64,000 nt of DNA, taken from contig CAZPHQ010000002.1 in the NCBI GenBank assembly GCA_964586675.1, forward strand, positions 160,466-224,465, given 5' to 3'. The translations under genes and the position numbers were made by a program. Positions 25,231 to 34,286 of this stretch are shown here, one piece after another; the first letter of the stretch is position 1; each line of letters starts with the position of its first letter. The notes under the pieces are model-generated. The model did not search any database. It saw only the letters and a program-made list of their open reading frames with translations, and was not told the origin of the DNA. The DNA is from JADLGH01 sp964586675. Its GTDB lineage: Bacteria; Desulfobacterota_D; UBA1144; Nemesobacterales; UBA2774.

Positions 25231-26056
25231 GCTTCTTCTCTTTACGGACTTGGACGGTACTCTCCTCGACCACGATACGTATTCGTTCGAGCCCGCCCGG
25301 GAGGCATTGGCCGCGCTCGAATCCGAAGACATTCCCGTCGTATTCACGACGAGCAAGACCCGCGCAGAGATAGAGAAGTGGAGGCGTCTCACAAGGAACG
25401 CGCATCCGTTCATATCTGAAAACGGCGGGGCCATATTCGTGCCAGAGGGATATTTCGGCGGGGATTTCGCTTATGACAGAAAGGAAGGCGGCTATCTCGT
25501 GATAGAGCTCGGCGCCACGCACCGGGAGCTCGCGGAGGCGCTCGCGGATATACGGCGGGAAACAGGCCTCGATATGAGAGGCGTCTCCGAAATGGAGATA
25601 GAGGAGGTCATGCGGCTCACCGGTCTCGATGAAGAGTCCGCAATGCTGGCGAAACAAAGGGAGTACGGGGAGCCGTTCATTGTTCATGGCGACGGCGGGG
25701 CGGAAGAGACGGTAATCCGTGAAATCGAAAAGCGCGGATACAGCCACACGCAGGGCGGGAGATTTCATCACATACTCGACGGCACCAACAAGGGAAAGGC
25801 CGTTTCGATACTGAAGGGGCTATACATTAAGGAGCGGGGAGTGGTTGTTACCGCGGGGATAGGGGACAGCCTGAACGACCTCCCGATGCTGAAGGCCGTG
25901 GACATTCCCATACTCGTCAGAAAACCGGGCGGGGTGTATGACGAGAGGGTGAAGGTAGCGGGAATGGCTATCGCCGACGCCCCGGGACCATATGGATGGA
26001 ACTCCGCCGTATTAAAGCTGATTGTCAGCTTTGGGGAAAAAGAGCCCGGAGAATAA
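25223..26056 (+). CDS. HAD-IIB glucosyl/mannosyl-3-phosphoglycerate phosphatase
   Basis: A 277-residue HAD phosphatase removing the phosphate from glycosyl-3-phosphoglycerate. Motif I is FTDLDGTLLD (nucleophile Asp9, acid Asp11), motif II FTTSKT, the cap region includes FISENGGAIFVP typical of MPGP, motif III/IV are TNKGKAV and GIGDSLNDLPML. The ATG at 25223, preceded by AAGGA, is chosen over an in-frame TTG at 25211; either overlaps the synthase gene, indicating translational coupling. RLTGLDEESAMLAKQREYGEPF matches the mannosyl-3-phosphoglycerate phosphatase family. Confidence 0.88.
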   Translation: MPRLLLFTDLDGTLLDHDTYSFEPAREALAALESEDIPVVFTTSKTRAEIEKWRRLTRNAHPFISENGGAIFVPEGYFGGDFAYDRKEGGYLVIELGATHRELAEALADIRRETGLDMRGVSEMEIEEVMRLTGLDEESAMLAKQREYGEPFIVHGDGGAEETVIREIEKRGYSHTQGGRFHHILDGTNKGKAVSILKGLYIKERGVVVTAGIGDSLNDLPMLKAVDIPILVRKPGGVYDERVKVAGMAIADAPGPYGWNSAVLKLIVSFGEKEPGE

Positions 26057-26076
26057 TAGAATCGGTGCGGACCCAG

Positions 26077-26085
26077 TGGTATCAT
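26077..26085 (+). promoter_or_regulatory. Possible extended -10 promoter of tonB-like gene
   Basis: TGG immediately before TATCAT (26080-26085) gives an extended -10 element eight bases upstream of the GTG at 26094, predicting a leaderless transcript. No -35 or Shine-Dalgarno is evident. Confidence 0.35.
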
Positions 26086-26093
26086 TATAGTCC

Positions 26094-27113
26094 GTGAGGC
26101 AGATACACATACGCCACAAGCGGAGGAAGAAGAAGGGCGGCATGATGCCCTTCATAATCGGCTCCGTCCTTCTGCACCTCCTTTTGCTCATATCTCTTGT
26201 CATATCCCAGTTCGATGTCGCCCCGAAGGTTGCAAAGCAGGAAAAGAAGCAGCCCGAGTTCATCGAGATAACCGACATACCGGTACCGAAAGAAAAGGAA
26301 ACGAAGCCGCCCAAGGAGACGAAGCGCCTTGCGGAGAGGTCTCACGACGCGCCAGAGGAAAAAACGCGAGACGAGTATACCAAGAGGGGCTCTCCGCCTG
26401 TCCCGCCCGCGCCGCAGCAGCCTCCCGCGCCTCCCGTTCCCCCGCAGCCTGAGCAAAAGCCAAGGACCGAAGTTAAAAAACAGCAGCCCAAGCCCGCCGA
26501 GAAGAAGGCGGAAAAGAAGACCGAGACCAAGGTCGCCAAACGCGAAGAGATAAGAAAACAGGTCCAGAAAGAGGAGGCCATGAGAAAGGAAGCCCTCGCG
26601 GCGCTCCCGAGGGAAGAGTTGAAGGAAACCGGCAAACAGGAGGCGCAGGAGCAGACGCCGACGAAAGACCTTTCGAAGATAACTAGGGATGACCTTTTCA
26701 GCGGCGTGCCTTCATCGTTTTCACAGCCCTCCAACAGCTCGCCCGATTATCTCGGCGCCAGAGACATTAACAAGAAAGAGGATACTGTCGAGCTCAGCAC
26801 GACGGAGTATAAATACTTCTCTTACTTTGCGAAGCTGAAGAGGCAAATCGAGGGCGTCTGGGGCTATCCCCAGGAATCGCGTATGCGTGGTGAGCAGGGG
26901 CAGCTCTATCTCGTCTTTACTATAAAGAGGAACGGGGAGCTTGCGAACATCGAGCTCCTGAGGTCTTCGGGTTATGCGCGGCTCGACGAAGAGGCCATGA
27001 GGGCGATAAGGACGGCCGCGCCGTACGCTCCATTCCCCGAAGCATGGGGGGCGCTCGAAACCCTTAACATTAAGGCCACGTTCATATATGAGTTCGGCGG
27101 GTTTATAAGGTAG
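26094..27113 (+). CDS. TonB-like energy-transducing protein
   Basis: A 339-residue protein with classic TonB layout: a basic N-terminus (RHKRRKKKGG), one membrane helix (about 20-38, IIGSVLLHLLLLISLVIS), a long Pro/Lys/Glu linker (about 55-190, including PPVPPAPQQPPAPPVPPQP and a Lys/Glu-rich coil), and a C-terminal TonB domain (about 235-335: KLKRQIEGVWGYP, GQLYLVFTIKRNGELANIELLRSSGYARLD). It would couple the proton-motive force to outer-membrane receptors or act in TolA-like fashion; no ExbB/ExbD or receptor is nearby. Start is a GTG; an ATG pair near 26142 is an alternative but would remove the basic N-terminus. Confidence 0.82.
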   Translation: MRQIHIRHKRRKKKGGMMPFIIGSVLLHLLLLISLVISQFDVAPKVAKQEKKQPEFIEITDIPVPKEKETKPPKETKRLAERSHDAPEEKTRDEYTKRGSPPVPPAPQQPPAPPVPPQPEQKPRTEVKKQQPKPAEKKAEKKTETKVAKREEIRKQVQKEEAMRKEALAALPREELKETGKQEAQEQTPTKDLSKITRDDLFSGVPSSFSQPSNSSPDYLGARDINKKEDTVELSTTEYKYFSYFAKLKRQIEGVWGYPQESRMRGEQGQLYLVFTIKRNGELANIELLRSSGYARLDEEAMRAIRTAAPYAPFPEAWGALETLNIKATFIYEFGGFIR

Positions 27114-27130
27114 GAGTAAAGCGGCAAGTA

Positions 27131-28171
27131 TCAGAAAACGACGACGCCCGCGGCTCCGGGGCGTTTCTTTACTATCTCTCCAACGACCGCGGCCTTTTCC
27201 TTCATGCCGCGGAGCTTCTTCAAAACGGCGGCCGCGGTTTCAGACGGCACTACAATTATCATCCCTACGCCGCAGTTAAACGTCCGCAGCATCTCTTCGC
27301 GGTCGACCCGCCCTTCCCTTTCGATTAGCTCCATCACGGGCGGCATTCTCCATTTGGAGGAATCGAGGGAAGCGGCGCACCCTTTCGGAAGGACGCGCGG
27401 AATATTTTCGAGGAGGCCGCCGCCTGTTATGTGGGCGACGGCGTTAATCCGGAATTCCTGCTTCAGTTTGAGTATCGTTTTGACGTAGATGCGGGTCGGT
27501 TCGAGGAGCTCTTCGCCGAGGGTGAGCGTGAGCGGCGCGGGCTTTGCGCCGAGCTTGTACTTTTTCTTTTCGAGTAGGACCTTTCGGGCTAGGGAGTAGC
27601 CGTTCGAGTGAAGCCCGCTCGACGGGAGGCCGATTACGGCGTCGCCGACTTTTACGCGGGAGCCGTCGATTATATCGTCCTTGTCTATAACGCCGACCGC
27701 GAAGCCGGCGAGGTCGAACTCGCCGTTCTTATAGAACCCCGGCATCTCGGCTGTTTCGCCGCCCAGGAGAGCGCAGCCGGCGGCTTTGCAGCCCGCGACG
27801 ATACCCTTTATGATCTCGGCGGCCTCTTTCGGCCTTAGATTCGAGGTTGCAAGGTAATCCAGAAAGAATAACGGCTCCGCGCCGCAGGCGACGAGGTCGT
27901 TCACGTTCATGGCGACGAGGTCGATTCCGACTGTGTCGAGCTTTCCCGTCATGAAGGCGATTTTGAGCTTCGTGCCGACGCCGTCTGTCGCCGCCATCAG
28001 AACAGGCTTTTTATACTTCCCGGAAGGCAATTCATAAGCCCCCGAAAATCCCCCGATTTTCCCGAGGACGTTCTTGTTGGCTGTCGATCTGGCGAGGGGT
28101 TTTATGAGCTCGACGAATAGGTTGCCGGCGTCTATATCGACTCCCGAGCTTTTGTAGGTAGTCTTCCCCAT
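27131..28171 (-). CDS. purM: Phosphoribosylformylglycinamidine cyclo-ligase
   Basis: AIR synthetase, step five of purine synthesis (FGAM + ATP to AIR). 346 residues, the usual length. Signatures: TTYKSSGVDIDAGNLFVELI at the N-terminus (the YxxAGVDI element), LMAATDGVGTKLKIA (ATP-binding strand), ALLGGETAEMPGFY, and VAHITGGGLLENIPRVLP. It stands alone, convergent with the tonB-like gene 17 bases away without an evident terminator. No other pur genes are in the window apart from purU. Confidence 0.96.
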   Translation of the reverse strand: MGKTTYKSSGVDIDAGNLFVELIKPLARSTANKNVLGKIGGFSGAYELPSGKYKKPVLMAATDGVGTKLKIAFMTGKLDTVGIDLVAMNVNDLVACGAEPLFFLDYLATSNLRPKEAAEIIKGIVAGCKAAGCALLGGETAEMPGFYKNGEFDLAGFAVGVIDKDDIIDGSRVKVGDAVIGLPSSGLHSNGYSLARKVLLEKKKYKLGAKPAPLTLTLGEELLEPTRIYVKTILKLKQEFRINAVAHITGGGLLENIPRVLPKGCAASLDSSKWRMPPVMELIEREGRVDREEMLRTFNCGVGMIIVVPSETAAAVLKKLRGMKEKAAVVGEIVKKRPGAAGVVVF

Positions 28172-28384
28172 GACGGGTTTGAAAGATACCTGAGGGGCGG
28201 GGTTTGTCTACGAGGGCTTCCCGGAGAAACCGGCGCTCCCCAGACGGCTCCCGGCGGTTTGAGTTATAATGTTAATGACGAAGATTGTCCCCGGGACGGA
28301 TTTCCAAAAAATTTATATAATGGTATTATTTTCCGTCGAATTTTTCGGGACGGAAGGATTTTATCCGATGATAAGGTTTAACAG

Positions 28385-29272
28385 ATGACTTTTCAGGAAC
28401 TGATACTCTCGCTCCAGAGCTACTGGGCGAAAAAAGGATGTATCATAGTGCAGCCCTACGACACGGAGAAGGGAGCGGGGACGTTTCATCCCGCGACGTT
28501 CTTGAGGTGCCTCGGGCCCGAGCCGTGGTACGTCGCGTATGTCGAGCCTTCGAGGCGTCCTACGGATGGTAGATACGGTGAGAACCCGAACAGGCTCCAG
28601 CACTACTACCAGTTCCAGGTGCTTATAAAGCCTTCGCCCGACAACATCCAGGAGCTATACCTCGACAGCCTCCGGCATCTCGGGATAGACCCGCTCGCGC
28701 ACGACATAAGGTTTGTCGAGGACGACTGGGAGTCGCCGACGCTGGGCGCGTGGGGGCTCGGGTGGGAAGTGTGGCTCGACGGCATGGAGATAACGCAGTT
28801 CACGTATTTCCAGCAGGCGGGGGGAATCGACTTAAAGCCCGTTTCCGCCGAGCTTACGTATGGGACGGAAAGGATCGCCATGTACCTGCAGGGTGTCGAA
28901 AGCGTATACGACCTCGAATGGACGAAAGGGGTCACGTACGGAGAGATACACCACAGGGACGAATTCGAATTTTCGACTTATAACTTCCAGGAATCGGACC
29001 CGGAGATGCTCCGGGACCTTTTCGACAAATTCGAGGCGGAGTGCCGAAAGCTGGCGCAGAAAGAATTGCCGCTCCCGGCTTACGATTACTGCCTCAAATG
29101 CTCGCATACGTTTAATCTCCTGGACGCAAGGGGCGCCATAGGCGTCGCCGAGAGGGCGTCTTACATTGGAAAGGTGAGGGCACTAGCGAAGATGTGCGCC
29201 GAGGGATACCTGAAACAAAGGGAGGCGATGGGATATCCCCTGGCTTTAAAAGATCCATGGGCAAAGAGCTGA
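28385..29272 (+). CDS. glyQ: Glycyl-tRNA synthetase alpha subunit
   Basis: Catalytic subunit of the bacterial alpha2-beta2 glycyl-tRNA synthetase. 295 residues, nearly all conserved: FQELILSLQSYWAKKGCII, QPYDTEKGAGTFHPATFLRCLGPEPW (motif written here in part), GRYGENPNRLQHYYQFQV, and the class II motif around LGWEVWLDGMEITQFTYFQQ. AAGG lies 8 bases before the ATG. The stop overlaps the start of glyS by 16 bases, so the two subunits are translated in a coupled manner. Confidence 0.97.
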   Translation: MTFQELILSLQSYWAKKGCIIVQPYDTEKGAGTFHPATFLRCLGPEPWYVAYVEPSRRPTDGRYGENPNRLQHYYQFQVLIKPSPDNIQELYLDSLRHLGIDPLAHDIRFVEDDWESPTLGAWGLGWEVWLDGMEITQFTYFQQAGGIDLKPVSAELTYGTERIAMYLQGVESVYDLEWTKGVTYGEIHHRDEFEFSTYNFQESDPEMLRDLFDKFEAECRKLAQKELPLPAYDYCLKCSHTFNLLDARGAIGVAERASYIGKVRALAKMCAEGYLKQREAMGYPLALKDPWAKS

Positions 29273-31344
29273 TACTAGAGATAGGCACGGAAGAGATTCC
29301 GGCGGGATTCATGAACGACGCGATCGCCAGCCTGGCCTCCATAACATCGAGGAAGCTCGGGGAAAACGCCGTTCCGTTCAAGGCGGCCGAGGCGTTCGGC
29401 ACGCCGAGGAGGCTCGTCCTCAGGATAACCGGGCTCGCCGAAAAGCAGGAGGACAGGGCTGTCGAGTCTTACGGGCCGCCCGTCAGGATAGCTTTCGACG
29501 CGGAAGGGAACCCGACACAGGCGACCCTCGGTTTCGCGAAGTCGCAGGGCGTGGACGTGGGGGACCTCGTGCGAGTGAGCAGGGACAAGGGCGAGCTTCT
29601 GGCTGTGATAAGGCAGGTCAAAGGACAAAAAACCCAGGCATTACTCAAACAGCTGTTACCTGAAATAATTACCTCGATACCTTTTAGAAAATCGATGAAG
29701 TGGGGAGACGGGGACTTAACCTTCGCGAGGCCGATAAGGTGGATCCTCGCCGTTTACGACGGGAAGACGATCCCGTTTAGAGTCGGCGACGTGAAGAGTT
29801 CTAATAAAAGCCGCGGGCACAGGTTCATGAGCCCGAAGCCCTTTAAAGCCGAGGGATGGGAGGATTATTCGCGCGGGCTCGAAGAGGGGTTCGTCGTCCT
29901 GGACCAGGAAAAGAGGAAGAATATAATCCGGGAAGATGTGAGCAGGCTCGCGGAGTCGATAGGCGGGAGCGTCGAGGACGACCCGGAGCTTCTCGAAACG
30001 GTGAACTATCTCGTCGAATACCCGGTAGTTTTGAAGGGAGATTTCGAGAAGGATTTCCTCGAGCTTCCGCAAGAGGTTCTCATAAGCGTTATGAAGAACC
30101 ATCAGAAATACTTCGCCGTATTCTCGAATGCGGAGCCGGAGAAGCTCCTGCCGCACTTCATATTCGTTTCCGGGACGAAGGTTAAGGACAGCCGCGTTGT
30201 CTCGAAGGGGAACGAAAGGGTCATAAGGGCGAGATTTACTGATGCCAGATTCTTTTTTGATGAGGACAGGAACGCGGGGCTCGAAGCGCGTATCGAAAAA
30301 CTGAAAGGGATGGTTTTCCTCTCGGAGATAGGGAGCTATTACGACAAGACCGAAAGGCTGAAAGAATTGGCCGGGGCGATAGCGAAGTCGCTCGGCTTTG
30401 ACGGGCTCACTGCGGACGCAGGGCGCGCCGCCTGGCTCTCGAAGGCGGACCTCGCGACGCAGATGGTGTTCGAGTTCCCCGAGCTTCAGGGCATCATGGG
30501 AAAATACTACGCGAGGCTGGCCGGGGAGAAGGAGGAAATCGCGAGGGCCATCGAGGAGCAGTACATGCCGAACTCACGGGCCGGGGACCTCCCGGAGACG
30601 GTTACGGGCTCCATACTCAGCATCGCCGACAAGACGGATACTATATCGGCGTGCTTCATGGCCGGACTCATACCGACTGGGGCTTCGGACCCATACGCTT
30701 TGAGGCGGCAGTCGATAGGAATAATAAATATAGTTCTCGAAAAGGGGTTCGCGCTCGATCCCGGGGCGCTCTTCAGGGCCGGGATAAGGGCCATTGAGAG
30801 CCGTGCGGCCGGGAAGTTCGCCGGAAGGGAAAGTAGCACGCTTCCAGGCATACTGGATTTCGTGAGGGAGAGGTTCAGGAACCTCATGATCGCGGAAGGA
30901 TTTCCGCAGGACGTCGTCGACGCCGTTTTAAGCGCGGGGTTCGGCGATATAGTCGAGACGAAGAGAAAGATAGAGGCGCTCGCCGAGTTCAGGAGCGCCC
31001 CGGATTTCGAATCGCTCGGTATTGCATTCAAGCGGGTCGTGAATATCGTTAAGGGGCAGGAGGGAGGCGGTGTGAACGAATCGCTCTTCGCGGAGCCTGT
31101 CGAGAAGGAGCTGTTTTCGTCGCTTGAATCCGCTCGCAGCGGCGCCGGGGAAAGGATCGCCGAGCGGGATTATAAAGGCGCGCTCGCCGTGATGAAGAAC
31201 CTCAAGGAGCCCGTGGACAGGTTTTTCGATAACGTTATGGTCATGGACAAGAACGAGGATTTGAAACGGAACAGGCTTTCGATGCTCGGGGAAATCAGGG
31301 AGCTCTTTTTTACCATAGCCGATTTCTCCAAGCTGAGCACCTGA
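29257..31344 (+). CDS. glyS: Glycyl-tRNA synthetase beta subunit
   Basis: 695-residue beta subunit carrying the tRNA-binding and HD-like domains. It starts MGKELILEIGTEEIPAGFM; ELxxEIGTEEIP is the family N-terminal signature, so the ATG at 29257 is chosen over longer in-frame starts. Further signatures: RPIRWILAVYDGK, RFMSPKPF, VLISVMKNHQKYF, and ADKTDTISACFMAGLIPTGASDPYALRRQ. The C-terminal DALR-type anticodon-binding region is rich in helices (FDNVMVMDKNEDLKRNRLSML). Overlaps glyQ by 16 bases. Confidence 0.96.
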   Translation: MGKELILEIGTEEIPAGFMNDAIASLASITSRKLGENAVPFKAAEAFGTPRRLVLRITGLAEKQEDRAVESYGPPVRIAFDAEGNPTQATLGFAKSQGVDVGDLVRVSRDKGELLAVIRQVKGQKTQALLKQLLPEIITSIPFRKSMKWGDGDLTFARPIRWILAVYDGKTIPFRVGDVKSSNKSRGHRFMSPKPFKAEGWEDYSRGLEEGFVVLDQEKRKNIIREDVSRLAESIGGSVEDDPELLETVNYLVEYPVVLKGDFEKDFLELPQEVLISVMKNHQKYFAVFSNAEPEKLLPHFIFVSGTKVKDSRVVSKGNERVIRARFTDARFFFDEDRNAGLEARIEKLKGMVFLSEIGSYYDKTERLKELAGAIAKSLGFDGLTADAGRAAWLSKADLATQMVFEFPELQGIMGKYYARLAGEKEEIARAIEEQYMPNSRAGDLPETVTGSILSIADKTDTISACFMAGLIPTGASDPYALRRQSIGIINIVLEKGFALDPGALFRAGIRAIESRAAGKFAGRESSTLPGILDFVRERFRNLMIAEGFPQDVVDAVLSAGFGDIVETKRKIEALAEFRSAPDFESLGIAFKRVVNIVKGQEGGGVNESLFAEPVEKELFSSLESARSGAGERIAERDYKGALAVMKNLKEPVDRFFDNVMVMDKNEDLKRNRLSMLGEIRELFFTIADFSKLST

Positions 31345-31409
31345 ACAATGAAAACAATGGACTTAACCACGGGCCTTTAAATCAAACTCGATATCAGAAG
31401 GAAACGGCA

Positions 31410-34139
31410 ATGAAGAAATTCGTATATCTGTTCGGAAACGGAAAGGCGGAAGGTAAGGGGGATATGAAGGACCTCCTCGGCGGAAAGGGCGCCGGCCTCG
31501 CCGAGATGACCAGGATAGGGATACCCGTGCCACCGGGATTCACGATAAGCACCGAAGCGTGTAAGGAATTCTACGATAACGGCGGGCATCTGCCGCAGGC
31601 GATCGTAAAGGAGATAGAGCAGAACCTCGGGAAGCTCGAAAAGCTCATAAACAAGAAGTTCGGCAACCCGGACAATCCCCTTCTCGTATCCGTCCGCTCT
31701 GGGGCGAAGTTCTCCATGCCTGGAATGATGGACACCATACTTAACCTCGGGCTCAACGACGAGACGGCCGAGAGGCTTTCACAGAAAACCGACAATCCGA
31801 TATTCGTCTGGGACGCCTACAGGAGGCTCGTCCAGATGTTCTCGGACGTCGTCCTCGGGATAGACAAGGAAGAGTTCGAGCACATATTCGGCGAGGTGAA
31901 GAAAAAGGAGCGCGTCAAGGACGACAGCCAGCTCACGCCCGCGGTTCTCAGGGAAGTGATAAAGAAATCGAAGCAGCTCGTGAAGTCTAAAACTAAAAAG
32001 GACTTTCCGCAGAAACCGCTCGACCAGCTTTTCATGGCGATAAACGCCGTGTTCCTTTCGTGGAACAACCAGAGGGCCATATTCTACAGGAAGCAGTATG
32101 GCATACCCGACGATATAGGGACAGCCGCGAACGTGCAGGCGATGGTGTTCGGCAACATGAGCGACGACTCCGGAACCGGGGTCGGCTTCACGAGGGACCC
32201 CGCGACCGGCGAGAAGAACCTCTACGCCGAGTGCCTCATGAACGCACAGGGCGAGGACCTCGTCGCAGGGATACGGACGCCCAAGCACATAGACGAGCTT
32301 GCGCGCGAGCTTCCGAATGTTTACAAAGAACTACTGAAGATTGCGAAGATACTCGAGAATCACTTCAAGGACATGCAGGATTTCGAGTTTACGATAGAGA
32401 AGGGAAAGCTCTACTTCCTCCAGACGCGTAACGGAAAGAGGACCGGACTCGCGGCCCTCCGAATCGCATACGACATGGTGAAGGAAAAGCTCATATCCAA
32501 GGAAGAAGCGATCACGAGGATAGAGCCGGAGCACCTGGAGCAGTTCCTGTTCCCGATATTCGACCCAGTAGCCAAGGAGCAGCAGAGCGAGATAGCGAAC
32601 GGGCTCGCGGCTTCGCCGGGCGCCGTATCCGGAAAGGTGGCCCTCGACGCGGACACCGCCGTCAAAATGAGGGGCGACGGGTTTAAGGTGATACTCGTCA
32701 GGAAAGAAACGAGCGCCGACGACATAAAGGGAATGGCGGCTTCGGAGGGAGTGCTCACAGCGAGGGGCGGAAGGACGAGCCACGCGGCTGTCGTCGGAAG
32801 GCAGATGGGGAAGGTTTGTATCGTCGGGGCCGAGGACATATCCATCGACGAGAAGAAGAAGTGCTTCCACTCGGGAGAGTTCAAGGTGAAGGAAGGGGAC
32901 TACATATCCCTCGACGGGTTCGAGGGTAAGGTGTATTCAGGCCACGTTCCCGTTATACCTTCCGACATAATACAGGTCGTCGAGGGCAAGCTGAAGCCCG
33001 AGGATTCGGACAACTACCAGATTTTTTCCGCGATACTGAGCTGGGCGGACAAGATAAGGACGATAGGCATCAGGACGAACGCCGACACGCCCGCCGATAC
33101 GAAGATCGCTTACAGGTTCGGGGCCGAGGGCATAGGACTCTGCAGAACTGAGCACATGTTCTTCGCCAAGGACAGAATTGGAATAATGCAGGACATGATC
33201 CTTTCCCAGACGCCCGAGGAGAGGAGCAAGTATCTCTCGAAGCTCCTCCCCATGCAGAAGAAGGATTTCAAGGAGCTTTTCCGGAACATGAAGGGCTACC
33301 CGGTTACGATAAGGCTTCTGGACCCTCCACTTCACGAGTTTCTGCCGAAGCCCGAGGAGCTCAGGCTAGAGATAAAGGAGCTCGAGCACAAGAAGGGCTC
33401 GTCCAAAGCTATCGAAAGGAAGAAGCTTCTCCTTGAAAGGGTGGAGGAGCTTCACGAATTCAACCCGATGCTCGGACTAAGGGGCTGCAGGCTCGGCATA
33501 CTCATCCCCGACATCACCAGGATGCAGGCAAGGGCTATAATGGAGGCCGCACGAGAGGTGGCCGAGGAAGGCGGAAAGGTCCTGCCCGAGATAATGGTTC
33601 CGCTCGTGTCGATGGTTACGGAGATGAAATCGCAGAAGGACGTTATCGAAGAGGTGGCGAAGGAAGTCCTCGCCGGCTCCAGGAAAAAGATCGACTACAA
33701 GATAGGAACGATGATAGAGGTGCCGAGGGCCGCCGTCACAGCCGACCAGATAGCCGCCGAGGCCGAGTTCTTCTCCTTCGGGACGAACGACCTCACGCAG
33801 ATGCTGTTCGGGCTTTCGAGGGACGACTCGGGGAAGATCATCAAGACCTACATGAACAACAAGGTTCCCCTCAACGGAAAGGAAGTCACGATAATGGAGA
33901 AGGACCCGTTCCTTACGCTCGACATGGGCGTCGTCGAGCTGATGAAGCTCGCGATAGAGAAGGGAAGGAGCGTCAGGCCCGGGCTTAAAGTCGGCATATG
34001 CGGCGAGCACGGCGGCGACCCGCAGTCTATCGAATATTCGAACGCGGTGGGTGTGGATTACGTGAGCTGCTCGCCCTACAGGGTGCCTATAGCGAGGCTC
34101 GCGGCGGCAAAGGGCGCTCTTAATAAGAAAAAGGTATAG
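31410..34139 (+). CDS. ppdK: Pyruvate, phosphate dikinase
   Basis: 909-residue enzyme interconverting pyruvate, ATP and phosphate with PEP, AMP and pyrophosphate; it can serve gluconeogenesis or PPi-linked glycolysis. The N-terminal ATP-grasp domain begins KFVYLFGNGKAEGKGDMKDLLGGKGAGLAEM (family hallmark, shortened here to GGKGAGLAEM). The swivelling domain has the phosphorylated His458 in GGRTSHAAVVGRQMGK. The PEP-binding TIM barrel carries FGTNDLTQ and Cys864 in GICGEHGGDP. GAAGGAA precedes the ATG. Monocistronic, with a strong terminator behind. Confidence 0.97.
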   Translation: MKKFVYLFGNGKAEGKGDMKDLLGGKGAGLAEMTRIGIPVPPGFTISTEACKEFYDNGGHLPQAIVKEIEQNLGKLEKLINKKFGNPDNPLLVSVRSGAKFSMPGMMDTILNLGLNDETAERLSQKTDNPIFVWDAYRRLVQMFSDVVLGIDKEEFEHIFGEVKKKERVKDDSQLTPAVLREVIKKSKQLVKSKTKKDFPQKPLDQLFMAINAVFLSWNNQRAIFYRKQYGIPDDIGTAANVQAMVFGNMSDDSGTGVGFTRDPATGEKNLYAECLMNAQGEDLVAGIRTPKHIDELARELPNVYKELLKIAKILENHFKDMQDFEFTIEKGKLYFLQTRNGKRTGLAALRIAYDMVKEKLISKEEAITRIEPEHLEQFLFPIFDPVAKEQQSEIANGLAASPGAVSGKVALDADTAVKMRGDGFKVILVRKETSADDIKGMAASEGVLTARGGRTSHAAVVGRQMGKVCIVGAEDISIDEKKKCFHSGEFKVKEGDYISLDGFEGKVYSGHVPVIPSDIIQVVEGKLKPEDSDNYQIFSAILSWADKIRTIGIRTNADTPADTKIAYRFGAEGIGLCRTEHMFFAKDRIGIMQDMILSQTPEERSKYLSKLLPMQKKDFKELFRNMKGYPVTIRLLDPPLHEFLPKPEELRLEIKELEHKKGSSKAIERKKLLLERVEELHEFNPMLGLRGCRLGILIPDITRMQARAIMEAAREVAEEGGKVLPEIMVPLVSMVTEMKSQKDVIEEVAKEVLAGSRKKIDYKIGTMIEVPRAAVTADQIAAEAEFFSFGTNDLTQMLFGLSRDDSGKIIKTYMNNKVPLNGKEVTIMEKDPFLTLDMGVVELMKLAIEKGRSVRPGLKVGICGEHGGDPQSIEYSNAVGVDYVSCSPYRVPIARLAAAKGALNKKKV

Positions 34140-34181
34140 AGCTTAAAACAAACAAAGCAAACAAAAATCTGCTGGACAAAC

Positions 34182-34223
34182 AAAAACCCGCCGGCTCCCT
34201 GAATGGAAACCGGCGGGTTTTTT
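34182..34223. terminator. Strong bidirectional terminator between ppdK and rny
   Basis: AAAAACCCGCCGG (34182-34194) pairs with CCGGCGGGTTTTTT (34210-34223) around a 15-base loop. T-tracts follow the stem on both strands, so it can end both convergent transcripts. Confidence 0.9.
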
Positions 34224-34286
34224 ATTTTTGTAGTCCGGAGCGGTGATTTCTCCGGCGATTTTTCTAAGTTGTCGGCCGCGCGGCGT

